This document shows positions 57,219 to 64,000 of a stretch of DNA of 64,000 nucleotides, one piece after another. The notes under the pieces are model-generated. The model saw nothing but the letters and a program-made list of their open reading frames with translations, was not told the DNA's origin and did no database searches. The stretch lies in NCBI RefSeq assembly GCF_014621775.1, contig NZ_CP061204.1, positions 3,182,501-3,246,500 on the forward strand. Direction: 5' to 3'. The DNA is from Stenotrophomonas sp. 169. GTDB lineage: Bacteria; Pseudomonadota; Gammaproteobacteria; Xanthomonadales; Xanthomonadaceae. The position numbers and the translations under genes are program-made. How positions within the stretch are numbered: the stretch's first letter is position 1; every line of letters starts with the position of its first letter.

Positions 57219-57366
57219 TTGCGCAGCGCCGCTAGACAATCAGCCCGAGCCTATCCGTTAATAACTACAATGAGATCGCCTTCAGTCTTGCAGCATTCTC
57301 ACAGCAGTGGTCACTGGTACTTTCGCGGGGGCTTGGCTTGTCGCCTGCGGCGGGCGCTTCAGCTTA

Positions 57367-58008
57367 TCAACTCAGACCTGCTGACCAATGACGTTCGGCG
57401 ACAATCGATATGGGAAGCCCCTGACTACGAAGGTCGATGGTCGCTTGAATTTTGCGACCAGCATTGCTGTTGATCCAGTCCCTGGACCCCAAGTCACCAA
57501 TAATCAGATAGTTCATCTTTCGTGAGACATTACTCGCGACACGTCCTCCCTGCGCCTCAATTACCGAATGCACCTCTCGGCGCGTCCCGTAGGAGAACGT
57601 ACCCGTCACCAAGAAGGTCTTCTCCGGATAGAAAATGGTGGGCTCTGGAATACAGAGTGGGAGTGAGGTGGAAACCGATGCAGCGCCGTTCTCAGGGTCC
57701 GACACTTCTCCGCCGACGAAGCGGATAAGCGTGTCATGCAGGTCGCCAGACTCGTCGAGGTCTATGAAGCCATCGCTGAGAATGTCAGCGAGCAGGCTGT
57801 AAAGACGATCAAACGGATATTCACCGATGAACTCGGAGTTCCGTTCTATCCATCCTTTTAGAAATTCGGCCTCTTGCTGGGACACGTGTCCGTCGGCAAG
57901 CAGGCCCCTACAGATGCCTACCATCTCGTCAGTGGTTCGATCCAAACGCCGCGAAGAGGTGATCCTGGCGGCAGGCGCCTTACCGGCATCATGCAAACTA
58001 TTATTCAT
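57367..58008 (-). CDS. BRCT-domain protein with N-terminal TerB-like helices
   Basis: 213 aa. Residues 25-95 are helical with GICRGLLADGHVSQQEAEFLKGWIERN, similar to TerB-like/calcium-type helical repeats (SDGFIDLDESGDL). Residues 125-205 form a DNA-ligase-type BRCT domain: KTFLVTGTFSYGTRREVHSVIEAQGGRVASNVSRKMNYLIIGDLGS (by parts). BRCT domains bind DNA ends or partners. Stand-alone TerB-BRCT proteins are widespread, often in mobile regions, with unknown role. Lower GC than the neighbouring core genes. Confidence 0.85.
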   Translation of the reverse strand: MNNSLHDAGKAPAARITSSRRLDRTTDEMVGICRGLLADGHVSQQEAEFLKGWIERNSEFIGEYPFDRLYSLLADILSDGFIDLDESGDLHDTLIRFVGGEVSDPENGAASVSTSLPLCIPEPTIFYPEKTFLVTGTFSYGTRREVHSVIEAQGGRVASNVSRKMNYLIIGDLGSRDWINSNAGRKIQATIDLRSQGLPISIVAERHWSAGLS

Positions 58009-58601
58009 CCCTGACTCCCTGTTTACCTTGAGCGACGAGTTGTTTGAGACAGGCCTTCAAGCACCCAGTCAGGGATAGTACTGACGCCAATCCTTGACGA
58101 TTTGATCTTATTCCGGCACGGATGTTCCAGCAAGCAGCGTGAGATCGGTGGCGAACGTGACGGCCCCGACTGGAGACGGCGCCTGCGTGCCATGACGCGA
58201 AATTTGCTTTTTAGCGGGACATCCTGCCGACATAGGAGCTGAGATGCACGGCCACAGGAGAGTCTGCGGGCATCCTCAAATCATGTCACCCTGTCTCGTC
58301 TGCAGTGCGGCCGGCGAGAATGTCAGTCTGATTAACCGGAAGACAAGTTCGACGGTCAATATCATTCGTTAGCGGTCACAGCGCCTGGCTGAGGCGCCTG
58401 GATGTAGAGAAGCCAGCGTCGATCAAGGCACAGGCCCTTATCGATAGCCAAGTTACGCATCTCCGGTGATTAGACGTGCTGCCAGTCCGTGGATCGGTTA
58501 ACGGGCTCAATACGACAGGCGCTTCAGCCGACCTTTCTGCGAAACAACTAACTCTTGGGATGCCGTGCCGGGTGATCTGCAGACCCCAGCCCCACAGACA
58601 C
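58009..58601. other. Gene-poor AT-richer stretch beside tRNA-Val
   Basis: About 590 bp with no convincing gene. A minus-strand frame near 58376-58642 runs through the tRNA terminator and is therefore rejected. No partial copy of the tRNA 3' end long enough to serve as an attachment site was found. Confidence 0.45.
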
Positions 58602-58630
58602 AAAAAAGCCCCCGTTTCCGGAGGCTTTTT
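58602..58630 (-). terminator. Terminator of tRNA-Val transcript
   Basis: AAAAAGCCCCCG-ttt-CCGGAGGCTTTTT: 12-bp stem with one mismatch and T-runs at both ends, just beyond the 3' end of the tRNA; it could work in both directions. Confidence 0.85.
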
Positions 58631-58641
58631 CGACTGAATCA

Positions 58642-58716
58642 TGGTGGGCGGTACAAGGTTCGAACTTGTGACCCTTGCCGTGTGAAGGCAATGCTCTACC
58701 GCTGAGCTAACCGCCC
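58642..58716 (-). tRNA. tRNA-Val (anticodon CAC)
   Basis: 75 nt including an encoded CCA. Acceptor GGGCGGT pairs with ACCGCCC; D arm GCTCAGCGGTAGAGC; anticodon stem TTGCC/GGCAA with loop TTCACAC, so CAC reads GTG; T arm AAGTTCGAACCTT-type with TTCGAAC. Canonical promoter upstream and terminator downstream. Confidence 0.97.
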
Positions 58717-58734
58717 GATGCTGCTGAGCCGCTC

Positions 58735-58762
58735 ATTATAGGAACTTTTCCGAGAGCGTCAA
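58735..58762 (-). promoter_or_regulatory. Sigma-70 promoter of tRNA-Val
   Basis: On the minus strand TTGACG (58757-58762) and TATAAT (58735-58740) are separated by 16 bp, and the -10 lies 18 bp before the tRNA 5' end; a GC-rich segment follows the -10 as in stringently controlled promoters. Confidence 0.8.
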
Positions 58763-58782
58763 CACTTTTCACATCGCCGATT

Positions 58783-59136
58783 TCACATCGTGTGCGTCGG
58801 CTTTTCCGACGTGGTCAGACCCGCCAGCAGCGTCTCGATCTTGTGCCGCACGCTCTCCCCTTCCTGGCCGTCTGCCAGCTGCACGCCGATGCCCGCCGTG
58901 CGATTGCCCTGCGCTCCGGCCGGGGTCACCCAGATCACCTTGCCAGCCACCGGCAGGCGCTCGCTGGAATCGGGCAGGGTCAGCAGCAGGAACACTTCAT
59001 CACCCAGGAAGTAGCGCTTGGGCGTAGGCACGAACACGCCGCCATTCTTCACGAACGGCATGTAGGCGCTGTACAGCGCGGCCTTGTCCTTGACGGCAAG
59101 GGACAGGATGCCCTGTCGGGCGTTGGTGGCACTCAT
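58783..59136 (-). CDS. pilZ: Type IV pilus PilZ protein
   Basis: 117 aa, the PilZ domain only. FVPTPKRYFLGDEVFLLLTLPDSSERLPVAGKVIWVTP and RTAGIGVQL show the beta-barrel. The RxxxR motif that binds cyclic di-GMP is absent, as in the Xanthomonas and Pseudomonas PilZ orthologues that act through PilB and FimX contacts. Its ATG overlaps the holB stop by 4 bp; last gene of the mltG-tmk-holB-pilZ run, the common position in this group. Confidence 0.92.
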   Translation of the reverse strand: MSATNARQGILSLAVKDKAALYSAYMPFVKNGGVFVPTPKRYFLGDEVFLLLTLPDSSERLPVAGKVIWVTPAGAQGNRTAGIGVQLADGQEGESVRHKIETLLAGLTTSEKPTHTM

Positions 59137-60104
59137 CGATTACCCCTTGGGTGCTGCCGTTCGTTGACCTTGTTCCAGGCCAGCAACAGTTCCACCACGG
59201 CCAAGTCCGCGCGCACGGTGGTGCGCAGCAGGTCGCGGGTCCGGTTGGCAGCGTCGAACCAGGCTGCCAGCTTGTGCAATCGCTCCGGCGCGGTCAAGCC
59301 ATCGCTGCTGGCCTGGGCCAGCGCGAGGTCCGCCGCGAAGCGCAGACGCAACGCCGCATCGTCATCGCCGGTCCATTTCTGCGCCAGCGCTACGGCTCCG
59401 GTGCGGCCGGCAGCCAGCTGCTCCAGGTCCTTGGTGACTTCGCGGCGCAGCTCCAGCCCCTCTTCGCGCAGCCAGGAATCGGCCAGCCCGGGGTGGCCGC
59501 GCGCGGCGTCCAGCGCTTCAAGGGCGTCGATTTCACGGTGCCCCTGCTGTTGCAGCCAGGCCAGCGCTTCTTCGCGCGGCGGCAGCTTGAACTCCAGCCG
59601 CTGGCAGCGACTACGCACGGTCTGTGGCAGCCGAGCCGGGTCGCTGCTCACCAGCCACAGGTAGCGGCCGGGCTGCGGTTCTTCCAGGGTCTTCAGAAGC
59701 GCATTGCAGGCCGCGCGGTTGATCGCATCGGCGGGATCCACGATGACCACCTGCGCGACGCCATATTGCGGGGTCAACGAGAGCTTCTGGCCGATCTCGC
59801 GCACCTGTTCGATGACGATCTCGGTGCGCAGCTTGTCGCCGCTTTTGTTGGGAATGAAGCTGATGATCTGCAGGTCCGGGTGGGTGCCGGCGGCAATCAG
59901 CTGCCGGGTACGCTCGGCCTGCGGGCCGCCGCCCTGGCTCAGCACGTGCAGCGCCAACGCATCGACCACGGCACGCTGCCCCAGCCCGGCCGGTCCGCAG
60001 ATCAGCAAGCCATGGCCCAAGCGCCCGGCATCCAGTGCCGCAATCATCTGGTCGTAGGCGCGCTGCTGCCACGGTGAGAATCCGTGGAGGGGTGTCGTGC
60101 TCAT
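59133..60104 (-). CDS. holB: DNA polymerase III delta-prime subunit
   Basis: 323 aa from the ATG at 60104, overlapping the tmk stop by 4 bp. Clamp-loader AAA+ fold: LLICGPAGLGQRAVVDAL (P-loop with Gln in place of Lys, as expected for the non-ATPase delta-prime), VVIVDPADAINRAACNALLKTLEEP and TVRSRCQRLEF (SRC motif). The zinc-binding cysteine group of E. coli HolB, just before the AGTHPD sequence, is missing here. Part of the clamp loader; co-transcribed with tmk and pilZ. Confidence 0.94.
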   Translation of the reverse strand: MSTTPLHGFSPWQQRAYDQMIAALDAGRLGHGLLICGPAGLGQRAVVDALALHVLSQGGGPQAERTRQLIAAGTHPDLQIISFIPNKSGDKLRTEIVIEQVREIGQKLSLTPQYGVAQVVIVDPADAINRAACNALLKTLEEPQPGRYLWLVSSDPARLPQTVRSRCQRLEFKLPPREEALAWLQQQGHREIDALEALDAARGHPGLADSWLREEGLELRREVTKDLEQLAAGRTGAVALAQKWTGDDDAALRLRFAADLALAQASSDGLTAPERLHKLAAWFDAANRTRDLLRTTVRADLAVVELLLAWNKVNERQHPRGNR

Positions 60105-60766
60105 GCGCGCTCCTGTTCCTGCAGCCACTGCTCAACGCGCGCCACCACATCGGCAGCGACGCGGTCCTGCGGCTGGCTGGCATCGATCAGCGCGAAGCGC
60201 TGTGCATCGTGGCGGGCGCGGTCGCGAAAGACTTCACGTACGCGCTGGAAGAAATCATCCTGCTCGTTTTCGATGCGGTCCGGCCACATGTCGCGGCTGT
60301 TGGCGCGTGCGCGGCCTACATCCACATCCACGTCGAGCAGCAGCGTCAGCCCGGGCAGCAGGCCGACCACGCGGCGCTCCAGATCGGCGATCCAGTCGGC
60401 CTCCAACCCGCGGCCACCGCCTTGGTAGGCATAGCTGGAATCGGTGAAACGATCCGTCACCACGTAGGCGCCGCGCTGCAGGGCCGGCTGGATGATCTGG
60501 CGCACGTGCTGTGCGCGTGCAGCGAACACCAGCAGCAGCTCGGCCTCGGCACTCAGCGGTTCGTCGGCGATGTCGGCGTCGGGCTTGAGCACGATGGCGC
60601 GGATGCGTTCGGCCAGAGGCGTGCCGCCGGGTTCGCGGGTCAGCACGACCTCGTGTCCGCGCGCGCGCAGGGCGGCGTGGATGGCATTGATGGCGGTGGT
60701 CTTGCCAGCGCCCTCGCCGCCTTCCAGGCTGACGAAACGCGGGTGGCGCAGTAGCGCGGAACTCAT
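60101..60766 (-). CDS. tmk: Thymidylate kinase
   Basis: 221 aa. P-loop SLEGGEGAGKTT near residue 14, DR(Y)-type motif VVTDRFTDSSYAYQGGGRGL near 97, and LLLDVDVDVGRARA. Phosphorylates dTMP to dTDP. Starts overlap mltG (4 bp) and holB (4 bp), so the four genes are one coupled operon, the same order as in most gammaproteobacteria. Confidence 0.96.
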   Translation of the reverse strand: MSSALLRHPRFVSLEGGEGAGKTTAINAIHAALRARGHEVVLTREPGGTPLAERIRAIVLKPDADIADEPLSAEAELLLVFAARAQHVRQIIQPALQRGAYVVTDRFTDSSYAYQGGGRGLEADWIADLERRVVGLLPGLTLLLDVDVDVGRARANSRDMWPDRIENEQDDFFQRVREVFRDRARHDAQRFALIDASQPQDRVAADVVARVEQWLQEQERA

Positions 60767-61824
60767 TGCGCCGGGGTCTCCTTGCTGCGGTTCTGGCGCA
60801 ACTGCTGCAGGTAACGCGCTACGGCCACGTTGTGCTCTGCATAGCTGGCCGAAAAAATGTGCGCGCCACTGCCATCGCCCACCGCGACGAAGTACAGCGT
60901 GTTGCCGGGCGCCGGCTGCGCGGCCGCATTGAGTGCATCACGGCTGGGCATGGCGATCGGGGTCGGCGTCAGGCCGGTGCGGGTATAGGTGTTGTACGGC
61001 GTGTCGGTGGTCAGATGCACGCGGCGGATGTTGCCGTCGTAGGCCGGGCCGATGCCGTAGATCACCGTGGGGTCGGTCTGCAGGCGCATGCCCATTTTCA
61101 GGCGACGGGCGAACACCCCCGCGATCTGCGGACGCTCGCTGGCCAGGGCCGTTTCTTTCTCGATGATCGAGGCCAGGGTGAGCAGTTCGTACGGCGAATT
61201 GATCGGCAGGTCGGCGGCGCGATTTTCCCAAGCCTCGGTGAGGGCCTTCTCCATGGCGGCATGCGCACGCTTGAGGACGTCCAGATCCGTGTCGCCGCGC
61301 TGGTAGACGTAGGTTTCCGGCAGGAAACGGCCTTCCGGGTGCTCGCCGCCGAAGCCGAGGCGCTGCATCAGCGCGCTGTCGTCGAGATCATCGGTGGTGT
61401 GCACCAGCGGCGTAGCGCGCTTGAGTGCGGCGCGCACCTGGCGGATGTTCCAGCCTTCGATGATCGTCAGGCGGTGCTGCAGCACGCGTCCTTGGCGCAT
61501 GCGCAGCAACAGCTCGCGCGGAGTCAGCGACGCGTCAAGCGCGTACTCGCCCACTTTCAGCTTGCCGGCAGCATCGAGCTGGCGCGCGAGCAGTTGCCAC
61601 TGCGCGTCCTGGCCTTCGTCCACGCCGGCGGTGCGCAGCTTGCCGAGCACGGTGTTGAAGCCATCGCCGCTGGCGATGACCATGCTCTCCTCGCTGGGGG
61701 TCAGCGGGGTATCGGCGAATTGGCGTTGTTCGTAGTAGAACCAGGCCCCGGCACCAACTGCGATGGCGCCCAGGATGATCAGCGTACCTACGACAAACAG
61801 ACACCCGCGCTTGGCTGCCGCCAT
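60763..61824 (-). CDS. mltG: Endolytic murein transglycosylase MltG
   Basis: 353 aa. One N-terminal helix (GCLFVVGTLIILGAIAVGAGAWFYYEQRQ), LysM-like middle and YceG catalytic part: TLASIIEKETALASERPQIAGVFARRLKMGMRLQTDPTVIYG (by parts), with catalytic Glu in IEKE, and TPYNTYTRTGLTPTPIAMP. Cleaves nascent glycan strands and so sets their length. First gene of the coupled run to pilZ. Confidence 0.95.
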   Translation of the reverse strand: MAAAKRGCLFVVGTLIILGAIAVGAGAWFYYEQRQFADTPLTPSEESMVIASGDGFNTVLGKLRTAGVDEGQDAQWQLLARQLDAAGKLKVGEYALDASLTPRELLLRMRQGRVLQHRLTIIEGWNIRQVRAALKRATPLVHTTDDLDDSALMQRLGFGGEHPEGRFLPETYVYQRGDTDLDVLKRAHAAMEKALTEAWENRAADLPINSPYELLTLASIIEKETALASERPQIAGVFARRLKMGMRLQTDPTVIYGIGPAYDGNIRRVHLTTDTPYNTYTRTGLTPTPIAMPSRDALNAAAQPAPGNTLYFVAVGDGSGAHIFSASYAEHNVAVARYLQQLRQNRSKETPAQ

Positions 61825-61915
61825 GGATTACCTCGGGATTTGAATCAGGAGAGCAGGATACCGCGAACGTGCAGGCCGAGCCGTGCGCGGCGTGAGCGAC
61901 GCCGGGGCAACGGCT

Positions 61916-61961
61916 GACGGCCAGCGGCCGTCACTACCGGGTCAAGCGGCCGTCGTTACTG
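61916..61961 (-). repeat. SMAG/REP palindrome and degenerate second copy
   Basis: GACGGCCAGCGGCCGTCACTACC (61916-61938, ends described) is the inverse of the 55738 subfamily; a decayed second copy GCGGCCGTCGTTACT follows to 61961. Located between pabB and mltG. Confidence 0.7.
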
Positions 61962-61968
61962 GGTGCGG

Positions 61969-63333
61969 TCAGCCGGTCTGGCCGAGGGCGCGCATCAGGC
62001 CGCGGGCCTTGGCCCGGGTTTCGTCGAGTTCTTTGTCGGGCTCCGAATCGACGACGATGCCGGCGCCGGTGCGGAAGCTGACCTCGTGGCCGTCCACTTC
62101 GGCGGTACGGATCAGGATGTTCAGGTCCAGGTCGCCGTCGCGGTTCAACCAGCCGAAGGCGCCGGTGTAGGCACCGCGTGACACCTGCTCCAGTTCGCTG
62201 ATGATCTGCATGCAGCGGACCTTGGGGCAGCCGGTGATGGTGCCGCCGGGGAAGGTGGCCGCGATCACCTGGCCGGGCGTTACCTCCGCACGCAGCTGGC
62301 CGCTGACGTTGCTGACGATGTGGTGCACGTGGGCATAGCTTTCCACGGTCATCAGTTCGTCCACCACCACGCTGCCGGGGGTGCAGATGCGGCCCAGGTC
62401 GTTGCGCTCCAGGTCGATCAGCATCACGTGTTCGGCGCGCTCTTTGGGGTGGCCGACGAGCTCCTGGATGCGGGCGGCATCGTCGTCGCCATCAAAGCGC
62501 GGACGGGTGCCGGCGATCGGGCGGGTCTGGGCATGGCCACCGTGCACCGATACCAGCCGTTCGGGCGATGAGCTGACCACGTGGCGGCCGTGGCCGGTGA
62601 ACAGGCCGGCGAACGGCGCGGGGTTGGCGCGGCGCAATTGGGCGTACAGCGCCTGCGGGCTCACCGGCTCGGCGAAGCGTGCGCACCAGCGCCGCGACAG
62701 GTTTACCTGGAACACGTCGCCGGCACGCAGGTAGTCGATGATCCGCCGCACGCCGTCGGTGAAACGGATGGGCGCGTCTTCTTCGACGCTGACGGGCGGT
62801 TGCCAGCCCTCCCCTGCTTCGGCTTGCGGCTGCGTCAGCTGCGCGCGCAGGGCCTCCAGCACCGCTTCCTGGCCGGCTTCGGCGATCAGGTGGCTTCGCC
62901 CTTGCTGGTGGTCGTGCAGCACCGCGGCGCGGCAGCGCAGGGCCAGCGCGGTGGGCTGGCCGTCGGTACGCGCCATCGGCGGCAGCACGGTTTCGATCTG
63001 GCTGGCCACTTCGTAGTCCAGCAGCAGCGCCCAGCCACCGCGGAACGGCAGGCTGCGGTCGGTGGACGACGGGAGACGCTCGGCGTGCCACGCGCCGTCC
63101 AGGGCGTCGAGGAAGCTGCCGTCGCGCGCGCGGCCGTGGTGGTCGCGGGTGACGCCGTCGGCGTCCAGACGCAGGTATTCCTCGCTGGCGACCAGCAGCA
63201 GGTCCCAGCGGCCTTGGGCGGTGCCCGATGCCGTGGATTCCATGAGCAAGGGGAACCGCGCCGGGTCGGCCTGCTGCAGGGCGAGCAGATCGACGGGGGT
63301 GCTCAGGGACTGGATCAGGATCGGATCGGGCAT
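61969..63333 (-). CDS. pabB: Aminodeoxychorismate synthase component I
   Basis: 454 aa from the ATG at 63333, the normal PabB length. Chorismate-binding core: AGDVFQVNLSRRWCARF, GRHVVSSSPERLVSV, TRPIAGTRPR, AEHVMLIDLERNDLGRI, FPGGTITGCPKVRCMQIISELE and FRTGAGIVVDSEPD. Adds ammonia to chorismate for folate synthesis. E. coli PabB has Lys274 in PIKGT; here residue 274 is Ala, as in TrpE, but the location beside fabF and mltG favours PabB. No good ribosome site precedes the ATG; the start lies inside a 36-bp tandem repeat with further in-frame ATGs. Confidence 0.9.
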   Translation of the reverse strand: MPDPILIQSLSTPVDLLALQQADPARFPLLMESTASGTAQGRWDLLLVASEEYLRLDADGVTRDHHGRARDGSFLDALDGAWHAERLPSSTDRSLPFRGGWALLLDYEVASQIETVLPPMARTDGQPTALALRCRAAVLHDHQQGRSHLIAEAGQEAVLEALRAQLTQPQAEAGEGWQPPVSVEEDAPIRFTDGVRRIIDYLRAGDVFQVNLSRRWCARFAEPVSPQALYAQLRRANPAPFAGLFTGHGRHVVSSSPERLVSVHGGHAQTRPIAGTRPRFDGDDDAARIQELVGHPKERAEHVMLIDLERNDLGRICTPGSVVVDELMTVESYAHVHHIVSNVSGQLRAEVTPGQVIAATFPGGTITGCPKVRCMQIISELEQVSRGAYTGAFGWLNRDGDLDLNILIRTAEVDGHEVSFRTGAGIVVDSEPDKELDETRAKARGLMRALGQTG

Positions 63334-63504
63334 GGCGCGGAAGCCTGAGCGTGGGGTCGGATCGGGCATGGTGCGGAAGCCTGAGCCTGGAGTCGAATCG
63401 GGCATGCTGCGGAAGCCGGAGCCTGGAGTCGGATCGGGCATGCTGCGGAAGCCTGAGCCTGGAGTCGGATCGGGCATGCCGCGGAAGCCTGAGCCTGAGG
63501 GTAG
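63325..63504 (-). repeat. Five-unit 36-bp tandem repeat over the pabB start
   Basis: Units begin at 63325, 63361, 63397, 63433 and 63469, each starting ATCGGGCATG on the plus strand; units 2-4 differ by only one or two bases, units 1 and 5 by more. In the pabB direction each unit encodes GSGFRxMPDPTP in frame, so every copy supplies an ATG. The last unit runs into a GTAG palindrome at 63501. Confidence 0.92.
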
Positions 63505-63523
63505 CGCCGAGCCATGCTCGGCG
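63501..63523 (+). repeat. SMAG/REP-like GTAG palindrome
   Basis: GTAG-CGCCGAGC-cat-GCTCGGCG, same subfamily as 19754 and 22386, abutting the 36-bp repeat array. Confidence 0.75.
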
Positions 63524-63559
63524 AGCGAAGCGGTAGTTGTCACACCGAAGGCTACGGCA

Positions 63560-63640
63560 GCCGACTGAAGTCGGCTCTACCAGGGCCGGGCGGTGGCGGC
63601 CGCCCTGCGGGCTACGGCAGCCGACTGAAGTCGGCTCTAC
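63560..63640 (-). repeat. Two SMAG/REP palindromes in a 60-bp direct duplication
   Basis: GCCGAC-TGAA-GTCGGCTCTAC at 63560-63580 and 63620-63640, exactly 60 bp apart with matching flanks (GGCTACGGCA before, GCCGGGCGGT after), showing duplication of the whole unit. Lies between fabF and pabB. Confidence 0.85.
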
Positions 63641-63659
63641 CGGAGCCGGGCGGTCGCGC

Positions 63660-64000
<341 letters not shown>

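Noticed and set aside
57630..57645. ATGGTGGGC match to the tRNA-Val 3' end as an attachment site
   Set aside because: Only 9 bp, inside the BRCT gene; expected by chance.
58376..58642. 88-aa minus-strand frame next to tRNA-Val
   Set aside because: It runs through the tRNA terminator hairpin and lacks a ribosome site.
63325..63504. Possible CRISPR array
   Set aside because: Units are contiguous with no unique spacers and no cas gene is present, so it is a plain tandem repeat.
63334..63543. GTG-started extension of pabB through the 36-bp repeats
   Set aside because: It would add 70 repetitive residues including a REP palindrome; kept only as a finding because the start cannot be fixed from sequence.

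Overview
The window is chromosomal DNA of a high-GC gammaproteobacterium, almost certainly Stenotrophomonas or a close Xanthomonadaceae relative. Three things point there. The order fabF-pabB-mltG-tmk-holB-pilZ at the right end fits that group. Short palindromes ending in GTAG, in several sequence subfamilies, look like the SMAG/REP elements of S. maltophilia. A two-gene RND pump without an outer-membrane gene sits divergent from its own two-component system, as in the smeYZ/smeSyRy locus. Both window ends cut genes: an unrecognised one at the left and fabF at the right.

Layout. 0-4.5 kb: an unidentified partial gene, a two-gene unit (Lnb-domain membrane protein, then a lipase-like lipoprotein), and a GFA/CENP-V protein. 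4.5-11.1 kb: RND permease and adaptor, divergent from a response regulator and sensor kinase. 11.1-14.3 kb: a PepSY membrane protein with a Fur-box-like site, a 54-aa partner, a TIM-barrel isomerase-like protein and a methyltransferase. 14.3-38.9 kb: a run of regulator-plus-enzyme modules with five LysR genes and one TetR gene. These accompany an SDR, an AcuI-like reductase, a VOC protein, a carboxymuconolactone decarboxylase-like protein, an ABM monooxygenase, a membrane-anchored PQQ sugar dehydrogenase, an alpha/beta hydrolase, an old yellow enzyme, an amidohydrolase and four small-molecule exporters. A chemotaxis protein with two PAS domains lies among them. Several divergent spacers hold clear dyads that look like operators. 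The theme (inference) is sensing and removal of small electrophiles, quinones and drugs.

39-50 kb: a CPBP membrane protease beside an IS30 transposase remnant, a hybrid kinase with three receiver domains, and two divergent S41 peptidase paralogues enclosing two unknown exported or anchored proteins. 50-56.4 kb: YbjQ, a secreted GH43 glycosidase, a BLUF blue-light sensor, a 55-aa membrane protein, and the membrane PQQ glucose dehydrogenase gcd with a strong terminator. 56.4-58.7 kb: a more AT-rich accessory patch (orphan HipB-like regulator, BRCT protein) ending at tRNA-Val(CAC). 58.7-64 kb: the conserved housekeeping operon pilZ/holB/tmk/mltG, then pabB and fabF.

Most distinctive observations: a five-copy 36-bp tandem repeat laid over the pabB start that supplies an in-frame ATG per unit; two matched CATAC-N5-GTATG sites between tetR and a two-MFS operon; paired sites before the orphan HipB; S41 paralogues with Leu at the CtpA lysine position; a stand-alone BLUF protein with Ile at position 93 next to a microprotein; and a zinc-finger-less HolB. 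No CRISPR array, prophage, rRNA or intact transposon was found.
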